Of a DNA stretch of 64,000 nucleotides, positions 36,360-45,351 are shown piece by piece. Each line of letters opens with the position of its first letter. Position 1 is the first letter of the stretch. The DNA lies in NCBI RefSeq assembly GCF_004768785.1, contig NZ_SRMQ01000010.1:32062-96061 (forward strand). The letters are read 5' to 3'. Below the pieces are notes generated by a model. It was given only the letters and a program-made list of their open reading frames with translations. It had not been told where the DNA came from and ran no database searches. Source of the stretch: Caproiciproducens galactitolivorans. Lineage in GTDB: Bacteria; Bacillota; Clostridia; Oscillospirales; Acutalibacteraceae. A program made the translations under genes and the position numbers.

Positions 36360-38054
36360 TTACATGCTTTCCGGCGCCGATATTTTAAACATAGAAAGCA
36401 CGTTGCGGATCACAATGGCCACCGCATTACATAAGTACAGCCTTGCGGCGGTCAGGCTTTCGTTTTCGCCCTTTACGCGGCAGGCATTGTAAAATTTGTG
36501 GAATAGTGTTGCCAGCGTAATAACGTAACGTGTAATTCGGGCGGGATCATAATCCTGCGCGGCGGCAATAATTTCGCTCGTAAAGGCGGAAAGATGGCGG
36601 ATAAGCTCGATTTCTTCCGGCGCGGTCAGAAGCGCCAGTTCTTCATCGGTGCAGTCGCGCAGGTGGATTCCCTCGGCAGCGAGCGTTTTGAAGATGCTGC
36701 AGATTCTGGCATGGGCATACTGCACGTAATACACAGGGTTCTGGGAATCCTGCTGTACCGCAAGGTCAAGGTCGAAATCCATTTGGGAGGTTGCCTCGCG
36801 CATATTAAAGTAGAATCTTGCCGCGTCCACCGGAACTTCGTCCAATAAATCGGCAAGCTGGATTGCCTTTCCGGTGCGCTTGCTCATACGGACCACTTCG
36901 CCGGATTTTACCAGACGGACGAGCTGGATTAAAACGATGTCCAGTTTGCTTCCGTCCAGTCCGATTGCGTCCATCGCACCCTTCATACGGGCCACGTGTC
37001 CGTGGTGGTCTGCGCCCCAGACGTCGATGCAGCGGTTGAATCCGCGCTTTTGGAATTTATTACGATGATACGCGATATCTGCCGCAAAATAGGTCGGATT
37101 TCCGTTCTGGCGGACAAGAACCTCGTCTTTTTCTGCGCCGAACTCAGTCGCTTTGTACCAGATGGCACCGTCTTTTTCGTAGGTAAGCCCCTTATCCTTT
37201 AAAATCTGGATGGTTTCCGTTAGCTCGCCGTCGTTGTGAAGGCGGCTTTCCAAAAACCATTCATCGTATTCGATCCCGTATTTTTTCAGGTCGGATTCCA
37301 TTTTTTTAATATTTTTCGGCAAAGCAAATTCAACCAGCGCTTTTTCCCGCTCCTTTTGCTCCGCATTTACGTATTTGTCTCCGTAAATTTCCGCAAATTC
37401 AGAAGCGCGCTCTTTGATATCGTCGCCCTGGTAGCCGTCCTCCGGGAATTCCACCGCGTTTTCGCCCTTGAAAATCTGAAGATAGCGCGCGGAAAGGGAA
37501 CTGCCGAATTTTTCAATCTGGTTGCCCGCGTCGTTAACATAAAACTCACGCCATACATCGTAGCCCGCCGCGTCGAGTACGGAGGCAAGGCAGTCACCCA
37601 GTGCGCCGCCGCGCGCATTTCCCATGTGCATGGGGCCGGTCGGATTGGCGGACACAAACTCAACCATGATCTTTTCCTTTTTGCCATAATCGCTGCGCCC
37701 GTAATTGCTGCCGCTTACCGTAATATCCTTTAACACCTGTGTATAAAAATTTTGGCTCAGAAAGAAATTGATAAATCCCGGGCCGGCAATTTCAAATCGG
37801 TCGAAAAAAGTGCCCTCCAGCGCGATGTTGTCCGTAATCACCTGTGCAATTTTTCTCGGCGCAAGGCGGAACGCCTTGGCGGAAACCATGGCGGCGTTTG
37901 TGGCCCAATCGCCGTGCGTTCGGTCAGCCGGAACTTCAATGGTAAACTGCGGGATTTCCGTTTCCGGTAAGCTGCCGTCGGCTTGCGCCTTCTCAATCGC
38001 GCGCTGAATGGCAGTTTTCAGATCATTGGTTGCCTGCAACACTATTTTTGACAT
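36360..38054 (-). CDS. argS: Arginyl-tRNA synthetase
   Basis: Class I synthetase charging tRNA-Arg. The HIGH-like motif is ANPTGPMHMGNARGG (about residues 122-136) and the KMSKS-like motif VRMSKRTGKAI (about 373-383); an N-terminal Add-1 domain and C-terminal DALR anticodon-binding domain frame them. 564 residues, full length. Its start overlaps the end of the DUF1934 gene by 32 bases. Confidence 0.96.
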   Translation of the reverse strand: MSKIVLQATNDLKTAIQRAIEKAQADGSLPETEIPQFTIEVPADRTHGDWATNAAMVSAKAFRLAPRKIAQVITDNIALEGTFFDRFEIAGPGFINFFLSQNFYTQVLKDITVSGSNYGRSDYGKKEKIMVEFVSANPTGPMHMGNARGGALGDCLASVLDAAGYDVWREFYVNDAGNQIEKFGSSLSARYLQIFKGENAVEFPEDGYQGDDIKERASEFAEIYGDKYVNAEQKEREKALVEFALPKNIKKMESDLKKYGIEYDEWFLESRLHNDGELTETIQILKDKGLTYEKDGAIWYKATEFGAEKDEVLVRQNGNPTYFAADIAYHRNKFQKRGFNRCIDVWGADHHGHVARMKGAMDAIGLDGSKLDIVLIQLVRLVKSGEVVRMSKRTGKAIQLADLLDEVPVDAARFYFNMREATSQMDFDLDLAVQQDSQNPVYYVQYAHARICSIFKTLAAEGIHLRDCTDEELALLTAPEEIELIRHLSAFTSEIIAAAQDYDPARITRYVITLATLFHKFYNACRVKGENESLTAARLYLCNAVAIVIRNVLSMFKISAPESM

Positions 38055-38487
38055 CTTTTTGATTTGCCTCCTTGACCGTTATAAGCAGCTCGTTCGAGCT
38101 GGATAAATTTGAGTTAATATCTAAGGTATAATAGATTTCGAGTTTTCCGCCCAGATCGCCCAGCTCGGATTTTACCCTGCTGGTAAAAACGCCGATCATC
38201 ATATTTCCAAAGCCTGTGTTATACTGGCAGAGATGGCGTTTTCCGCATTCCAGTATAAGGCGGGTACTGTCCGCGCCTCCACGCATCAGCGTAACCTTTT
38301 TATTGCCATCTATCTTTAAAACGGAGGTTTTGGGGGCATTGCGGTTTTCCGCGTCGTATTCCTTATAAACAATGTATTTGCTGTTGCCCTTTCGGACATA
38401 GGAACCCAAGGTGGTCAGTTCAACCTCGCCGGTTTCGTTGTCTATTTTTTGCCGGCCCTTAATGGAAATAAGGTAATTTTCCAGCAT
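38023..38487 (-). CDS. DUF1934 (YwiB-like) protein
   Basis: 154 residues, small calycin-like beta-barrel type: YLISIKGRQKIDNETGEVEL, RGGADSTRLILECGKRH and GELGGKLEIYYTLDINS-like strands. DUF1934 genes are regularly found directly upstream of argS in Firmicutes, as here (family knowledge). Molecular function unknown. Confidence 0.85.
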   Translation of the reverse strand: MLENYLISIKGRQKIDNETGEVELTTLGSYVRKGNSKYIVYKEYDAENRNAPKTSVLKIDGNKKVTLMRGGADSTRLILECGKRHLCQYNTGFGNMMIGVFTSRVKSELGDLGGKLEIYYTLDINSNLSSSNELLITVKEANQKDVKNSVAGNQ

Positions 38488-38522
38488 TCGTTACTCCTTG
38501 CTTTCAATACGTATTTTGTCTT

Positions 38523-39335
38523 TTAATACAGGTCAATATCCACATGGCTGACTTCGTGCTTGATATTGCGCCCCAAAAAGATCCCCGCAATCTGCGAAAA
38601 CCCTTCAACCCGGTCGCTTACAAAGAAGGAACAGTCGCCTTCCTCGGGCCGGCTGCTTAACAGCCCCTTGGCTTTCAGGGTTTCCGCACAGAAAAGCGCG
38701 GTTTCACGGCCGCTGTCGATCAGGGTTACGCCGCTTCCCAAAACGCCCGAAATAATGCTGCGGATAATGGGGTAGTGCGTGCAGCCCATGATCAGCGTGT
38801 CGATCTCCGCTTCCTTAAGTGGGGCAAGGTAGCGCTCCGCAACCAGGCGGGTTACCTCTTCGCCGTCGTTAATAAAGCCGTTTTCCACTAGTGGAACGAA
38901 CAGCGGGCAATCTTTTTCGAATACCTCGATCCGGGGATCGACCGCCTGTAATTCCCTTCGGTAAGAACCGCTTCGGATTGTCGCGGTGGTTCCGATAATG
39001 CCAATCCGTTTATTTTTGGTGACCGCCGCCGCTGCTGCCGCGGTCGGCTTGAGCACTCCGGTGAACGGCAGGCTGAGGTTGTCGCCAATACCGCTTGCAA
39101 CGGAGCTGACCGTTCCGCACGCGGCAATTATCATTTTTACATTTTTGGATTGCAAAAATGCCATGTCCTGTTTCGCGTATTTCATAATGGTTTCACGGCT
39201 GCGCGATCCGTAAGGGACGCGGCCGGTGTCGCCGAAATAGACGATGTTTTCTTTCGGCAAGATCCGCAAAAGCTCTTTTACGGCGGTCAATCCGCCCAGG
39301 CCCGAATCAAAAACGCCGATCGGTCTGTTATCCAT
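38523..39335 (-). CDS. murI: Glutamate racemase
   Basis: Makes D-glutamate for peptidoglycan. GVFDSGLGGLTAVKEL (about residues 7-22), the first catalytic cysteine in IAACGTVSS (about 73) and the second in MGCTHYPII (about 184) are intact. 270 residues. It sits between ddl and DUF1934-argS on one strand with gaps of 22 and 35 bases. Confidence 0.95.
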   Translation of the reverse strand: MDNRPIGVFDSGLGGLTAVKELLRILPKENIVYFGDTGRVPYGSRSRETIMKYAKQDMAFLQSKNVKMIIAACGTVSSVASGIGDNLSLPFTGVLKPTAAAAAAVTKNKRIGIIGTTATIRSGSYRRELQAVDPRIEVFEKDCPLFVPLVENGFINDGEEVTRLVAERYLAPLKEAEIDTLIMGCTHYPIIRSIISGVLGSGVTLIDSGRETALFCAETLKAKGLLSSRPEEGDCSFFVSDRVEGFSQIAGIFLGRNIKHEVSHVDIDLY

Positions 39336-39357
39336 TCTTTTTTATCGCTCCAAAAAA

Positions 39358-40431
39358 CTAGTACTTTGTCTTTACTTCAAAAGCCAGTTTGATTAATCGA
39401 TCCAGCAAATCGCCGTAAGAGAGACCGCTTGCCTCCCAAAGCTTCGGATACATGCTGATTGATGTAAAGCCGGGCATGGTATTTAACTCGTTTAAAATGA
39501 CCTCCCGCCCTTCGCGGACGAAAAAGTCCACGCGGGCAAGGCCGGTGCATCCCAGCATACGGTAGGCTCGGACTGCGTTTGCGCGGATTTCTTCGGCAAC
39601 CGTTTCATCAAGGCGCGCGGGGATATATAGCTTTGAAGTCCCCGATTTATACTTGTCGTCATAATCGTAAAACTCGGCGGAAGCGGAAATTTCGCCGACG
39701 ATGGATGCCTCCGGCTCCGCGTTTCCGAGGACGGCGCATTCCACCTCCTGGCCGACGATGGCTTCCTCCACAACGATTTTGTCATCTTCATTCGCGGCTT
39801 TTGCAACCGCTGCGTCCAACTCCGCTTCGCCCATTACCTTGCTGACGCCTACGGAGGAACCTGCGTTGGCGGGTTTTACGAAGATCGGGTAGCCAAGCCG
39901 CGCGTCAATCTTTACTTTGATCTTTGCGGCGCCGGTCTTGTATTTTTCAGCGTAGAACCAAAGGTATTTTGCCTGATGGATCCCCGCGGCGGTAAGAAGT
40001 GTATGGGTAACAGCCTTATCCATGCAATCGGCGGAAGCAAGCGCCCGGCAGCCCACAAAAGGAATGCCGCTTAGCTGCAGAAGGCCTTGGATCGTTCCGT
40101 CTTCCCCGTTCCTGCCGTGAAGTACGGGAAAGACGCAGTCGACCTTGATCACATCAAAGCCCATTTTGCCGTCCACCACAATTCCGCCGATATCCCGGTC
40201 AGGGGACAGGAACGCGGGCACGTTCAGCGCGTTGTGTTCCCAGCGCCCGTCGGCAATTTCCTCCGTCGGGCCGGAGAACAGGTACCATCGGCCTTTTTTC
40301 GTAATGCCGAGGCATACGGGTTCGTATTTATCCTTAGGCAGATTGTCGATTACGGAAGCTGCGGAAATGCATGAGATTTCATGTTCGGATGAGCAGCCGC
40401 CGAAAACGACGGCGATTTTCTTTTTGCCCAT
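39358..40431 (-). CDS. ddl: D-alanine--D-alanine ligase
   Basis: ATP-grasp enzyme that makes the D-Ala-D-Ala end of the peptidoglycan stem. It starts MGKKKIAVVFGGCSSEHEIS, with GEDGTIQGLLQL, GSSVGVSKV and NELNTMPGFTSISMYPKLW, the metal- and substrate-binding C-terminal motif. SEHEIS and the D-Ala-type C-terminus leave VanA-like ligase less likely. About 357 residues from ATG 40431, which has GGAGGTTAAC upstream. It heads the minus-strand block with murI, both cell-wall genes. Confidence 0.94.
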   Translation of the reverse strand: MGKKKIAVVFGGCSSEHEISCISAASVIDNLPKDKYEPVCLGITKKGRWYLFSGPTEEIADGRWEHNALNVPAFLSPDRDIGGIVVDGKMGFDVIKVDCVFPVLHGRNGEDGTIQGLLQLSGIPFVGCRALASADCMDKAVTHTLLTAAGIHQAKYLWFYAEKYKTGAAKIKVKIDARLGYPIFVKPANAGSSVGVSKVMGEAELDAAVAKAANEDDKIVVEEAIVGQEVECAVLGNAEPEASIVGEISASAEFYDYDDKYKSGTSKLYIPARLDETVAEEIRANAVRAYRMLGCTGLARVDFFVREGREVILNELNTMPGFTSISMYPKLWEASGLSYGDLLDRLIKLAFEVKTKY

Positions 40432-40539
40432 TATGTTAACCTCCAAAGATTCGCTCTTTTCCTTACTATATATTTTTTCAAATATATATCATACCACAAG
40501 GCAGGAATAGGCGCAATCAGAATTTTATTAAATTGTATG

Positions 40540-40568
40540 GTGACAAAAAAATGTTTATGTAGTATAAT
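40540..40568 (+). promoter_or_regulatory. Likely promoter of the gene at 40641
   Basis: GTGACA (40540-40545) and TATAAT (40563-40568) with 17 bases between them. Confidence 0.65.
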
Positions 40569-40640
40569 TTATAAGCGTGTAAACATAATCAAAAAAGATA
40601 ATTCTTACTTACGATAAATTTGGATTCAGGAGTGATATTT

Positions 40641-41432
40641 TTGGAGCAGAAGGCATTTGACCTGATTGCTGAAAAAGTCGGCGCGGTGTTAAACGAACAA
40701 GGGTTTACAAGGGTTGCCGGCGAACAGCAGGAAGAGAGCGAAAGCTATGTGCTGTTTAAGGGAGGCAATACTGCTTACAGTATCCTTTACAATCAGGGCA
40801 AAAAGCGCTTTGAACTCAGAAGCTGCGGTGTGGAAGACGGTGAGCCGGATAAGAAGTGGAGATCGGTCTCCATCTGGCTTTACGATCCGGAGGTTGACGA
40901 TATTGTCTCGGCGGAAAGCATCGTAAACGATTTTGTGGAAAGCGTCAGCGCGCCAAAACCCGTGGCCGTAAAACCGAAGAAAAAAAGAAAGAAAGACGAA
41001 GAAGATACAAACGACCCGATCTTTTTCTTTAACCGCTTTGTTGGCATTTTCCCGGAGCTGCGGGAAGAACTGAATACGGAAAGGGAAGAATACGGCGATG
41101 TGCGCGTTGTCACATTTGCGAAGGAGCATCTTGTTTCCAGAATTGAAACGCTGTGCGCGCAATCTGCAAAGCAGGATGCGATCAAGCGCTGCTGCGAATT
41201 GCTGAATGATATGTATGCCAACGGCGACATGGACGTACGTTCCATCATCACGATTGTGATACTGAACGGAATTGAAAATCCCGCCGCGATTGAAAATATG
41301 AGGTCGCTTTTCAGCGACGATTTGAAAAAGAGTTATGCGGCCGGTTTGAAATTCAAGGGAAAAACCGTAAAGCCCGAGAAAAAGAAAAAAGAAAAAGGGT
41401 TTATAGCTGACAACCTGAATAATTTGAAATAA
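40641..41432 (+). CDS. Unrecognised soluble protein with a Lys-rich linker
   Basis: About 263 residues in two parts: an alpha/beta N-terminal domain (to residue 105), a very basic linker (KPKKKRKKDEED, about 112-125), a helical second domain, and a basic tail (KPEKKKKEKGF). No family recognised. The start TTG 40641 has CAGGAGTG upstream; TTG 40620 is the other option. The basic stretches suggest binding to RNA or the nucleoid, and it lies before the ribosomal cluster, but neither shows its role. Confidence 0.6.
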   Translation: MEQKAFDLIAEKVGAVLNEQGFTRVAGEQQEESESYVLFKGGNTAYSILYNQGKKRFELRSCGVEDGEPDKKWRSVSIWLYDPEVDDIVSAESIVNDFVESVSAPKPVAVKPKKKRKKDEEDTNDPIFFFNRFVGIFPELREELNTEREEYGDVRVVTFAKEHLVSRIETLCAQSAKQDAIKRCCELLNDMYANGDMDVRSIITIVILNGIENPAAIENMRSLFSDDLKKSYAAGLKFKGKTVKPEKKKKEKGFIADNLNNLK

Positions 41433-41487
41433 ATTAACCGGAAACGGGCAGGGGTGTCGCTCCCGTCCGTTTCCTTACAGAAAAAAC

Positions 41488-41517
41488 TTGACATTATGAT
41501 AAATCCTGTGTTATGAT
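41488..41517 (+). promoter_or_regulatory. Promoter of the rpmG-secE-nusG-rplKA cluster
   Basis: TTGACA (41488-41493) and TATGAT (41512-41517) with 18 bases between them, about 100 bases before rpmG. Confidence 0.75.
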
Positions 41518-41619
41518 GAGAATACCTCATAAAGGGGTTATTTTTTTGCGCCCTTTTAAGAGGGAGGCTGGGGCCGGTTAATGGCCTAAATATTTTTCCG
41601 TATAACGGGAGGTGCCGTC

Positions 41620-41769
41620 ATGAGAGTTAAAATTACATTAGCCTGCACAGAGTGCAAACAGCGCAACTACAACACGATGAAGAACAAGAAAAATGATCCG
41701 GACAGGCTTGAAATGAACAAGTACTGCAGATTCTGTAGGAAACACACTCTTCACAGAGAGACGAAGTAA
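41620..41769 (+). CDS. rpmG: 50S ribosomal protein L33
   Basis: 49 residues, [17 protein letters not shown]...[14 protein letters not shown], the zinc-binding form with CxxC at residues 9-12 and 36-39. GGGAGGTG precedes ATG 41620. It is the first gene of the classic rpmG-secE-nusG order. Confidence 0.97.
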   Translation: MRVKITLACTECKQRNYNTMKNKKNDPDRLEMNKYCRFCRKHTLHRETK

Positions 41770-41789
41770 TCCGGACGGAGGGACGAAAA

Positions 41790-42026
41790 ATGCCAGAGAC
41801 GACTGAAAAGAAAGAGAATATTTTTGCGAAAAAAAGCAAGGATATCTCAAAGTTCTTCCGCGACTGTAAAAACGAGGTTAAAAAGATCATTTGGCCGACA
41901 CCGCAGGCGGTTTTTAAAAACACCGGTGTCGTTTTGGCAACAATATTCATTATTGGCTTGTTTATTTTTTGTTTGGACACAGTACTCATGAACTTGCTCG
42001 GTTTGATTATGAATATTGCAAAGTAG
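41790..42026 (+). CDS. secE: Preprotein translocase subunit SecE
   Basis: 78 residues with a charged N-terminus, the conserved FRDCKNEVKKIIWPTPQ motif (about residues 22-38) and one C-terminal membrane segment. It is part of the SecYEG channel. The gene order secures the call. Confidence 0.95.
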   Translation: MPETTEKKENIFAKKSKDISKFFRDCKNEVKKIIWPTPQAVFKNTGVVLATIFIIGLFIFCLDTVLMNLLGLIMNIAK

Positions 42027-42046
42027 GATAAGCGGAGGAATTTACT

Positions 42047-42568
42047 ATGCCTGAAGACGCAAAGTGGTATGTTGTTCATACCTATTCCGGGTATGAAAAC
42101 AAGGTTGCCTCCAATCTTGAAAAAACCGTGGAAAACCGCCAGCTCCATGATTTGATTCAGGAAGTCCGCGTACCGACGGAGACTGTTACCGAAGTGAAGG
42201 ATAACAAACGGCGTGACGTAGAGCGAAAAATTTTTCCCGGTTATGTTCTGGTGAAGATGATTCTTACCGATGAGTCTTGGTATGTTGTCCGCAATATTCG
42301 GGGCTGTACGGGTTTTGTAGGCCCTTCCTCAAAACCGATTCCGCTTACGGATGAAGAAGTGGCGAAACTGGGAGTTGAGCAGAAAAAGGTTGAGGTGTCC
42401 TATGGCGTTGGGGATTCCGTACACATTATCGACGGCCCGCTCGAAGGGTTCGTTGGTATCGTTGAGGAAATTGACGCCGACAAGAACCGCATTCGCGTAA
42501 CAGTATCTATGTTTGGGCGCGAAACACCGGTTGAGCTTGAATTGGATCAGGCTGAAGCGGTGGAATAA
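42047..42568 (+). CDS. nusG: Transcription termination/antitermination protein NusG
   Basis: 173 residues: an NGN domain starting KWYVVHTYSGYENKVASNLE, the KRRDVERKIFPGYVLV region, and a C-terminal KOW domain with DSVHIIDGPLEGFVGIVEEID. It binds RNA polymerase and couples it to ribosomes or Rho. Confidence 0.97.
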   Translation: MPEDAKWYVVHTYSGYENKVASNLEKTVENRQLHDLIQEVRVPTETVTEVKDNKRRDVERKIFPGYVLVKMILTDESWYVVRNIRGCTGFVGPSSKPIPLTDEEVAKLGVEQKKVEVSYGVGDSVHIIDGPLEGFVGIVEEIDADKNRIRVTVSMFGRETPVELELDQAEAVE

Positions 42569-42686
42569 GAATCTATGGTAATATGCGGGAAACCGCTTAT
42601 TATGAGGGGCATTGCCCCTGTGGGAGGAACGGATAAATTTTTTCGTCCGCTCCGCCATCTACCACGAATTTTGGAGGTGCAAAAAA

Positions 42687-43112
42687 ATGGCTCAAAAGGT
42701 TACGGGCTTTATTAAGCTCCAGATACCTGCTGGCAAAGCAACCCCGGCGCCGCCTGTTGGACCGGCTCTCGGTCAGCACGGTGTCAACATCATGGCTTTT
42801 ACAAAAGAATTCAACGAACGCACAAAGAATGACGTAGGACTGGTTATTCCGGTTATCATTACAGTTTATGCGGATCGTTCGTTTACTTTTGTTACAAAGA
42901 CCCCGCCGGCTGCCGTCTTGATTAAGAAGGCCTGCGGAATTGAAACTGCTTCGGGTGAACCGAACAAGAAAAAGGTTGCAAAGATTACCCGCGAGCAGGT
43001 TAAGAAAATTGCTGAAACAAAAATGCCCGATTTGAACGCGGCTTCTATTGAATCCGCTATGAGCATGGTTGCCGGTACGGCACGCAGCATGGGCATTGAA
43101 GTCGTAGATTGA
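42687..43112 (+). CDS. rplK: 50S ribosomal protein L11
   Basis: 141 residues, with [20 protein letters not shown] and [12 protein letters not shown] at the N-terminus and the RNA-binding C-terminal domain ending [10 protein letters not shown]. The frame is open from 42612, but TGGAGGTG before ATG 42687 fixes the start. It forms the L11-rRNA GTPase centre. Confidence 0.97.
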   Translation: MAQKVTGFIKLQIPAGKATPAPPVGPALGQHGVNIMAFTKEFNERTKNDVGLVIPVIITVYADRSFTFVTKTPPAAVLIKKACGIETASGEPNKKKVAKITREQVKKIAETKMPDLNAASIESAMSMVAGTARSMGIEVVD

Positions 43113-43172
43113 TCACCCGGGTGGGAGGAACTTTTCTACTCCGATTTTACCACTCAATAGGGAGGAAAACCA

Positions 43173-43865
43173 ATGAAACACGGTAAAAAATATGTTGACA
43201 GCTTAAAGCTGGTCGACCGTACAAAACTTTATGATGCAAACGAAGCGCTTGATCTTTGCGTAAAGACCGGGACATCAAAATTTGATGAAACTGTTGAAGT
43301 TCACATCAAATTGGGCGTAGACAGCCGCCATGCTGACCAACAGGTTCGCGGCGCAATTGTTCTGCCGCACGGTACCGGTAAAAAAGTCCGTGTACTTGCT
43401 ATCTGCAAGGGCGACGCTGCGAAGGAAGCGGAAGCTGCCGGAGCGGAGTTTGTCGGCGCAGAGGAAATGATCCAGAAGATCCAGAATGAAAACTGGATGG
43501 ATTTCGATATTTTGATTACAACCCCGGATATGATGGGTCTGGTTGGTCGTTTAGGTAAAGTCCTCGGTCCCCGCGGTTTAATGCCGAACCCGAAGGCCGG
43601 TACGGTAACACGTGAGATCGGCAAGGCAATTACAGACGCGAAAGCCGGTAAGATCGAATACCGTCTCGACAAGACTAACATCATCCACTGCTCCATCGGC
43701 AAGGTGTCTTTCGGCGGCCAGAAGCTGCTAGAAAACTTTGACGCTCTGCTTGGTGCGATTGTTAAGGCAAAGCCGGCCGCTTCCAAAGGCCAGTATATCA
43801 AGAGCTGCGTTGTTGCTTCAACAATGGGTCCCGGTATCAGAATCAACCCGAACAAGGTTGGCTGA
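43173..43865 (+). CDS. rplA: 50S ribosomal protein L1
   Basis: 230 residues with the L1 signature ([20 protein letters not shown] and [11 protein letters not shown]). It binds the L1 stalk of 23S rRNA and, in many bacteria, represses its own operon. It is followed directly by a separate promoter for rplJL. Confidence 0.97.
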   Translation: MKHGKKYVDSLKLVDRTKLYDANEALDLCVKTGTSKFDETVEVHIKLGVDSRHADQQVRGAIVLPHGTGKKVRVLAICKGDAAKEAEAAGAEFVGAEEMIQKIQNENWMDFDILITTPDMMGLVGRLGKVLGPRGLMPNPKAGTVTREIGKAITDAKAGKIEYRLDKTNIIHCSIGKVSFGGQKLLENFDALLGAIVKAKPAASKGQYIKSCVVASTMGPGIRINPNKVG

Positions 43866-43877
43866 TAACAAAAAAGC

Positions 43878-44040
43878 TTGACAGGCACCTGTGCCTGTGC
43901 TAGTATAATATTGCTGTTCTTTATTCCAAAGACAGCAGGCGCGTTCGCTTAATGGGTTTTTCCCAGCCTGCCGAGGAGAGAGCTGTTTTTACACGTTGTG
44001 TATTTACGCCCTTCCCGCGGTATGTGGGAAGGGCTTTTTA
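43878..44040 (+). ncRNA. Promoter and ribosomal protein L10 leader RNA
   Basis: TTGACA (43878-43883) and TAGTAT (43901-43906) are 17 bases apart. The transcript then has the structured L10-leader type region ending in a strong hairpin, GCCCTTCCC/GGGAAGGGC with T run (44008-44040). In Firmicutes this leader is bound by L10(L12)4 to control rplJL. Recognition rests on position and the overall form. Confidence 0.8.
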
Positions 44041-44069
44041 TGTGATTCCAGTTGTGGAGGTGAATACAT

Positions 44070-44606
44070 TTGCCAAGTGAAAAAATCTTAGAGAAAAAGA
44101 AACAAGCCGTGTCCGCTTTGACGGAGAGCCTGAAGAATGCATGTGCAGGCGTTATCGTTGATTATAAAGGCGTAACCGTTGCACAGGATACAAAGCTCCG
44201 TAAGGATCTGCGCGAGGCTGGCAGCAATTACATGGTTGTTAAGAACACATTGCTCCGTCTTGCTTTGAAAGAGGCGGGGATTGAGGGCCTGGACAATGTC
44301 CTAGAAGGTACGACCGCAATCGCACTCAATGCGGAAGATCATGTAGCCAGCGCGAGAATTCTGTCGAAGTTTGCTGAAAACAATAAAACCTTTAAAATCA
44401 AAGCAGGTTTCATTGATGGCGCCGCGATTGACACAAAAGCAATTAAGGAGTTAGCGGAACTGCCTTCCAAAGAGGTTTTGGTTGCAAAGGCTCTGGGCGG
44501 GCTCAATGCTCCGATTACCGGTTTCGTCACCGTGCTGAACGGCACAATGAAGGGTTTGGTTGTTGCTCTGAACGCTATTGCAGAGAAACAGGCTGCCAAT
44601 GCATAA
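44070..44606 (+). CDS. rplJ: 50S ribosomal protein L10
   Basis: 178 residues; DYKGVTVAQDTKLRKDLRE and YMVVKNTLLRLAL in the rRNA-binding domain, and a C-terminal helix that carries L7/L12 dimers. The start is TTG 44070 after GGAGGTG, a rare start that fits tight control of level. Confidence 0.96.
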   Translation: MPSEKILEKKKQAVSALTESLKNACAGVIVDYKGVTVAQDTKLRKDLREAGSNYMVVKNTLLRLALKEAGIEGLDNVLEGTTAIALNAEDHVASARILSKFAENNKTFKIKAGFIDGAAIDTKAIKELAELPSKEVLVAKALGGLNAPITGFVTVLNGTMKGLVVALNAIAEKQAANA

Positions 44607-44655
44607 GGATCCCGATCCTATCTATAAATTTTTAAATTATTGGAGGTAACTAACA

Positions 44656-45030
44656 ATGTCTGATAAAGTTGTAAAATTAATTGAAGATGTAAAATCCCTT
44701 ACTGTTCTTGAGCTTTCCGAGCTCGTAAAGGCTCTGGAAGAAGAGTTTGGCGTTTCCGCTGCTGCTCCGGTTGCTGTTGCCGCTGCTGCTGCTCCGGCTG
44801 CTGCCGCTGCTGAAGAGAAGACAGAATTTGACGTTATTCTCAAGGCTGCTGGCGCAAACAAGATCCAGGTCATCAAGGTTGTTCGCGAAATCACAGGCCT
44901 TGGTCTTAAGGAAGCAAAAGAAGTTGTTGACGGTGCTCCGAAGCCTGTTAAAGAAGGCGTTTCCAAGGACGATGCAGAAGCAATTAAGGCGAAGCTTACT
45001 GAGGCTGGCGCAGAAGTCGAAGTCAAATAA
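44656..45030 (+). CDS. rplL: 50S ribosomal protein L7/L12
   Basis: 124 residues: N-terminal dimer domain, an Ala/Pro-rich hinge (about residues 38-55) and the factor-binding domain with [20 protein letters not shown]. The strong GGAGG site suits its four- to sixfold excess. A terminator follows and the next gene is on the other strand, so rpoB is not adjacent. Confidence 0.97.
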   Translation: MSDKVVKLIEDVKSLTVLELSELVKALEEEFGVSAAAPVAVAAAAAPAAAAAEEKTEFDVILKAAGANKIQVIKVVREITGLGLKEAKEVVDGAPKPVKEGVSKDDAEAIKAKLTEAGAEVEVK

Positions 45031-45047
45031 TTTGATTTTTCATGTTC

Positions 45048-45084
45048 AAAGCCCCTGCTGCCGAAAGGCAGCAGGGGCTTTTTT
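45048..45084 (+). terminator. Terminator of rplJL
   Basis: AAAGCCCCTGCTGCC and GGCAGCAGGGGCTTT pair perfectly around GAAA, followed by T run; a very strong terminator. Confidence 0.95.
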
Positions 45085-45351
45085 GATATAACAAGCCTAA
45101 AGTTAAGTTGCGGGTGCTTCAGCATAGCTTTAGCGGTGAATGCGCGTAAAACGGCCTCATTTCCGCTTCTGGCCCGAATTTTGCCATTGTCTTTTGTGTT
45201 TTTGTGTATTGAAAATGGAGTAGGGGGAGAGAGAAGCGGCAGCCGTAAGAAAAGCGCCAAGCGCCTTGGGTAACATCCGAAAAATTGCTCACGCACATGC
45301 CCCCTCGGTTGTTCCGGGGGGACGCTTATGATTTATTCGATGGCCTAAAGT
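45085..45351. other. Intergenic stretch between rplL and dacF
   Basis: Apart from a CCCCCTCGG...CCGGGGGG hairpin near 45300-45323, which could end the minus-strand dacF transcript, I see nothing functional here. The minus-strand frame through this region is a shadow of rplL. Confidence 0.5.
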
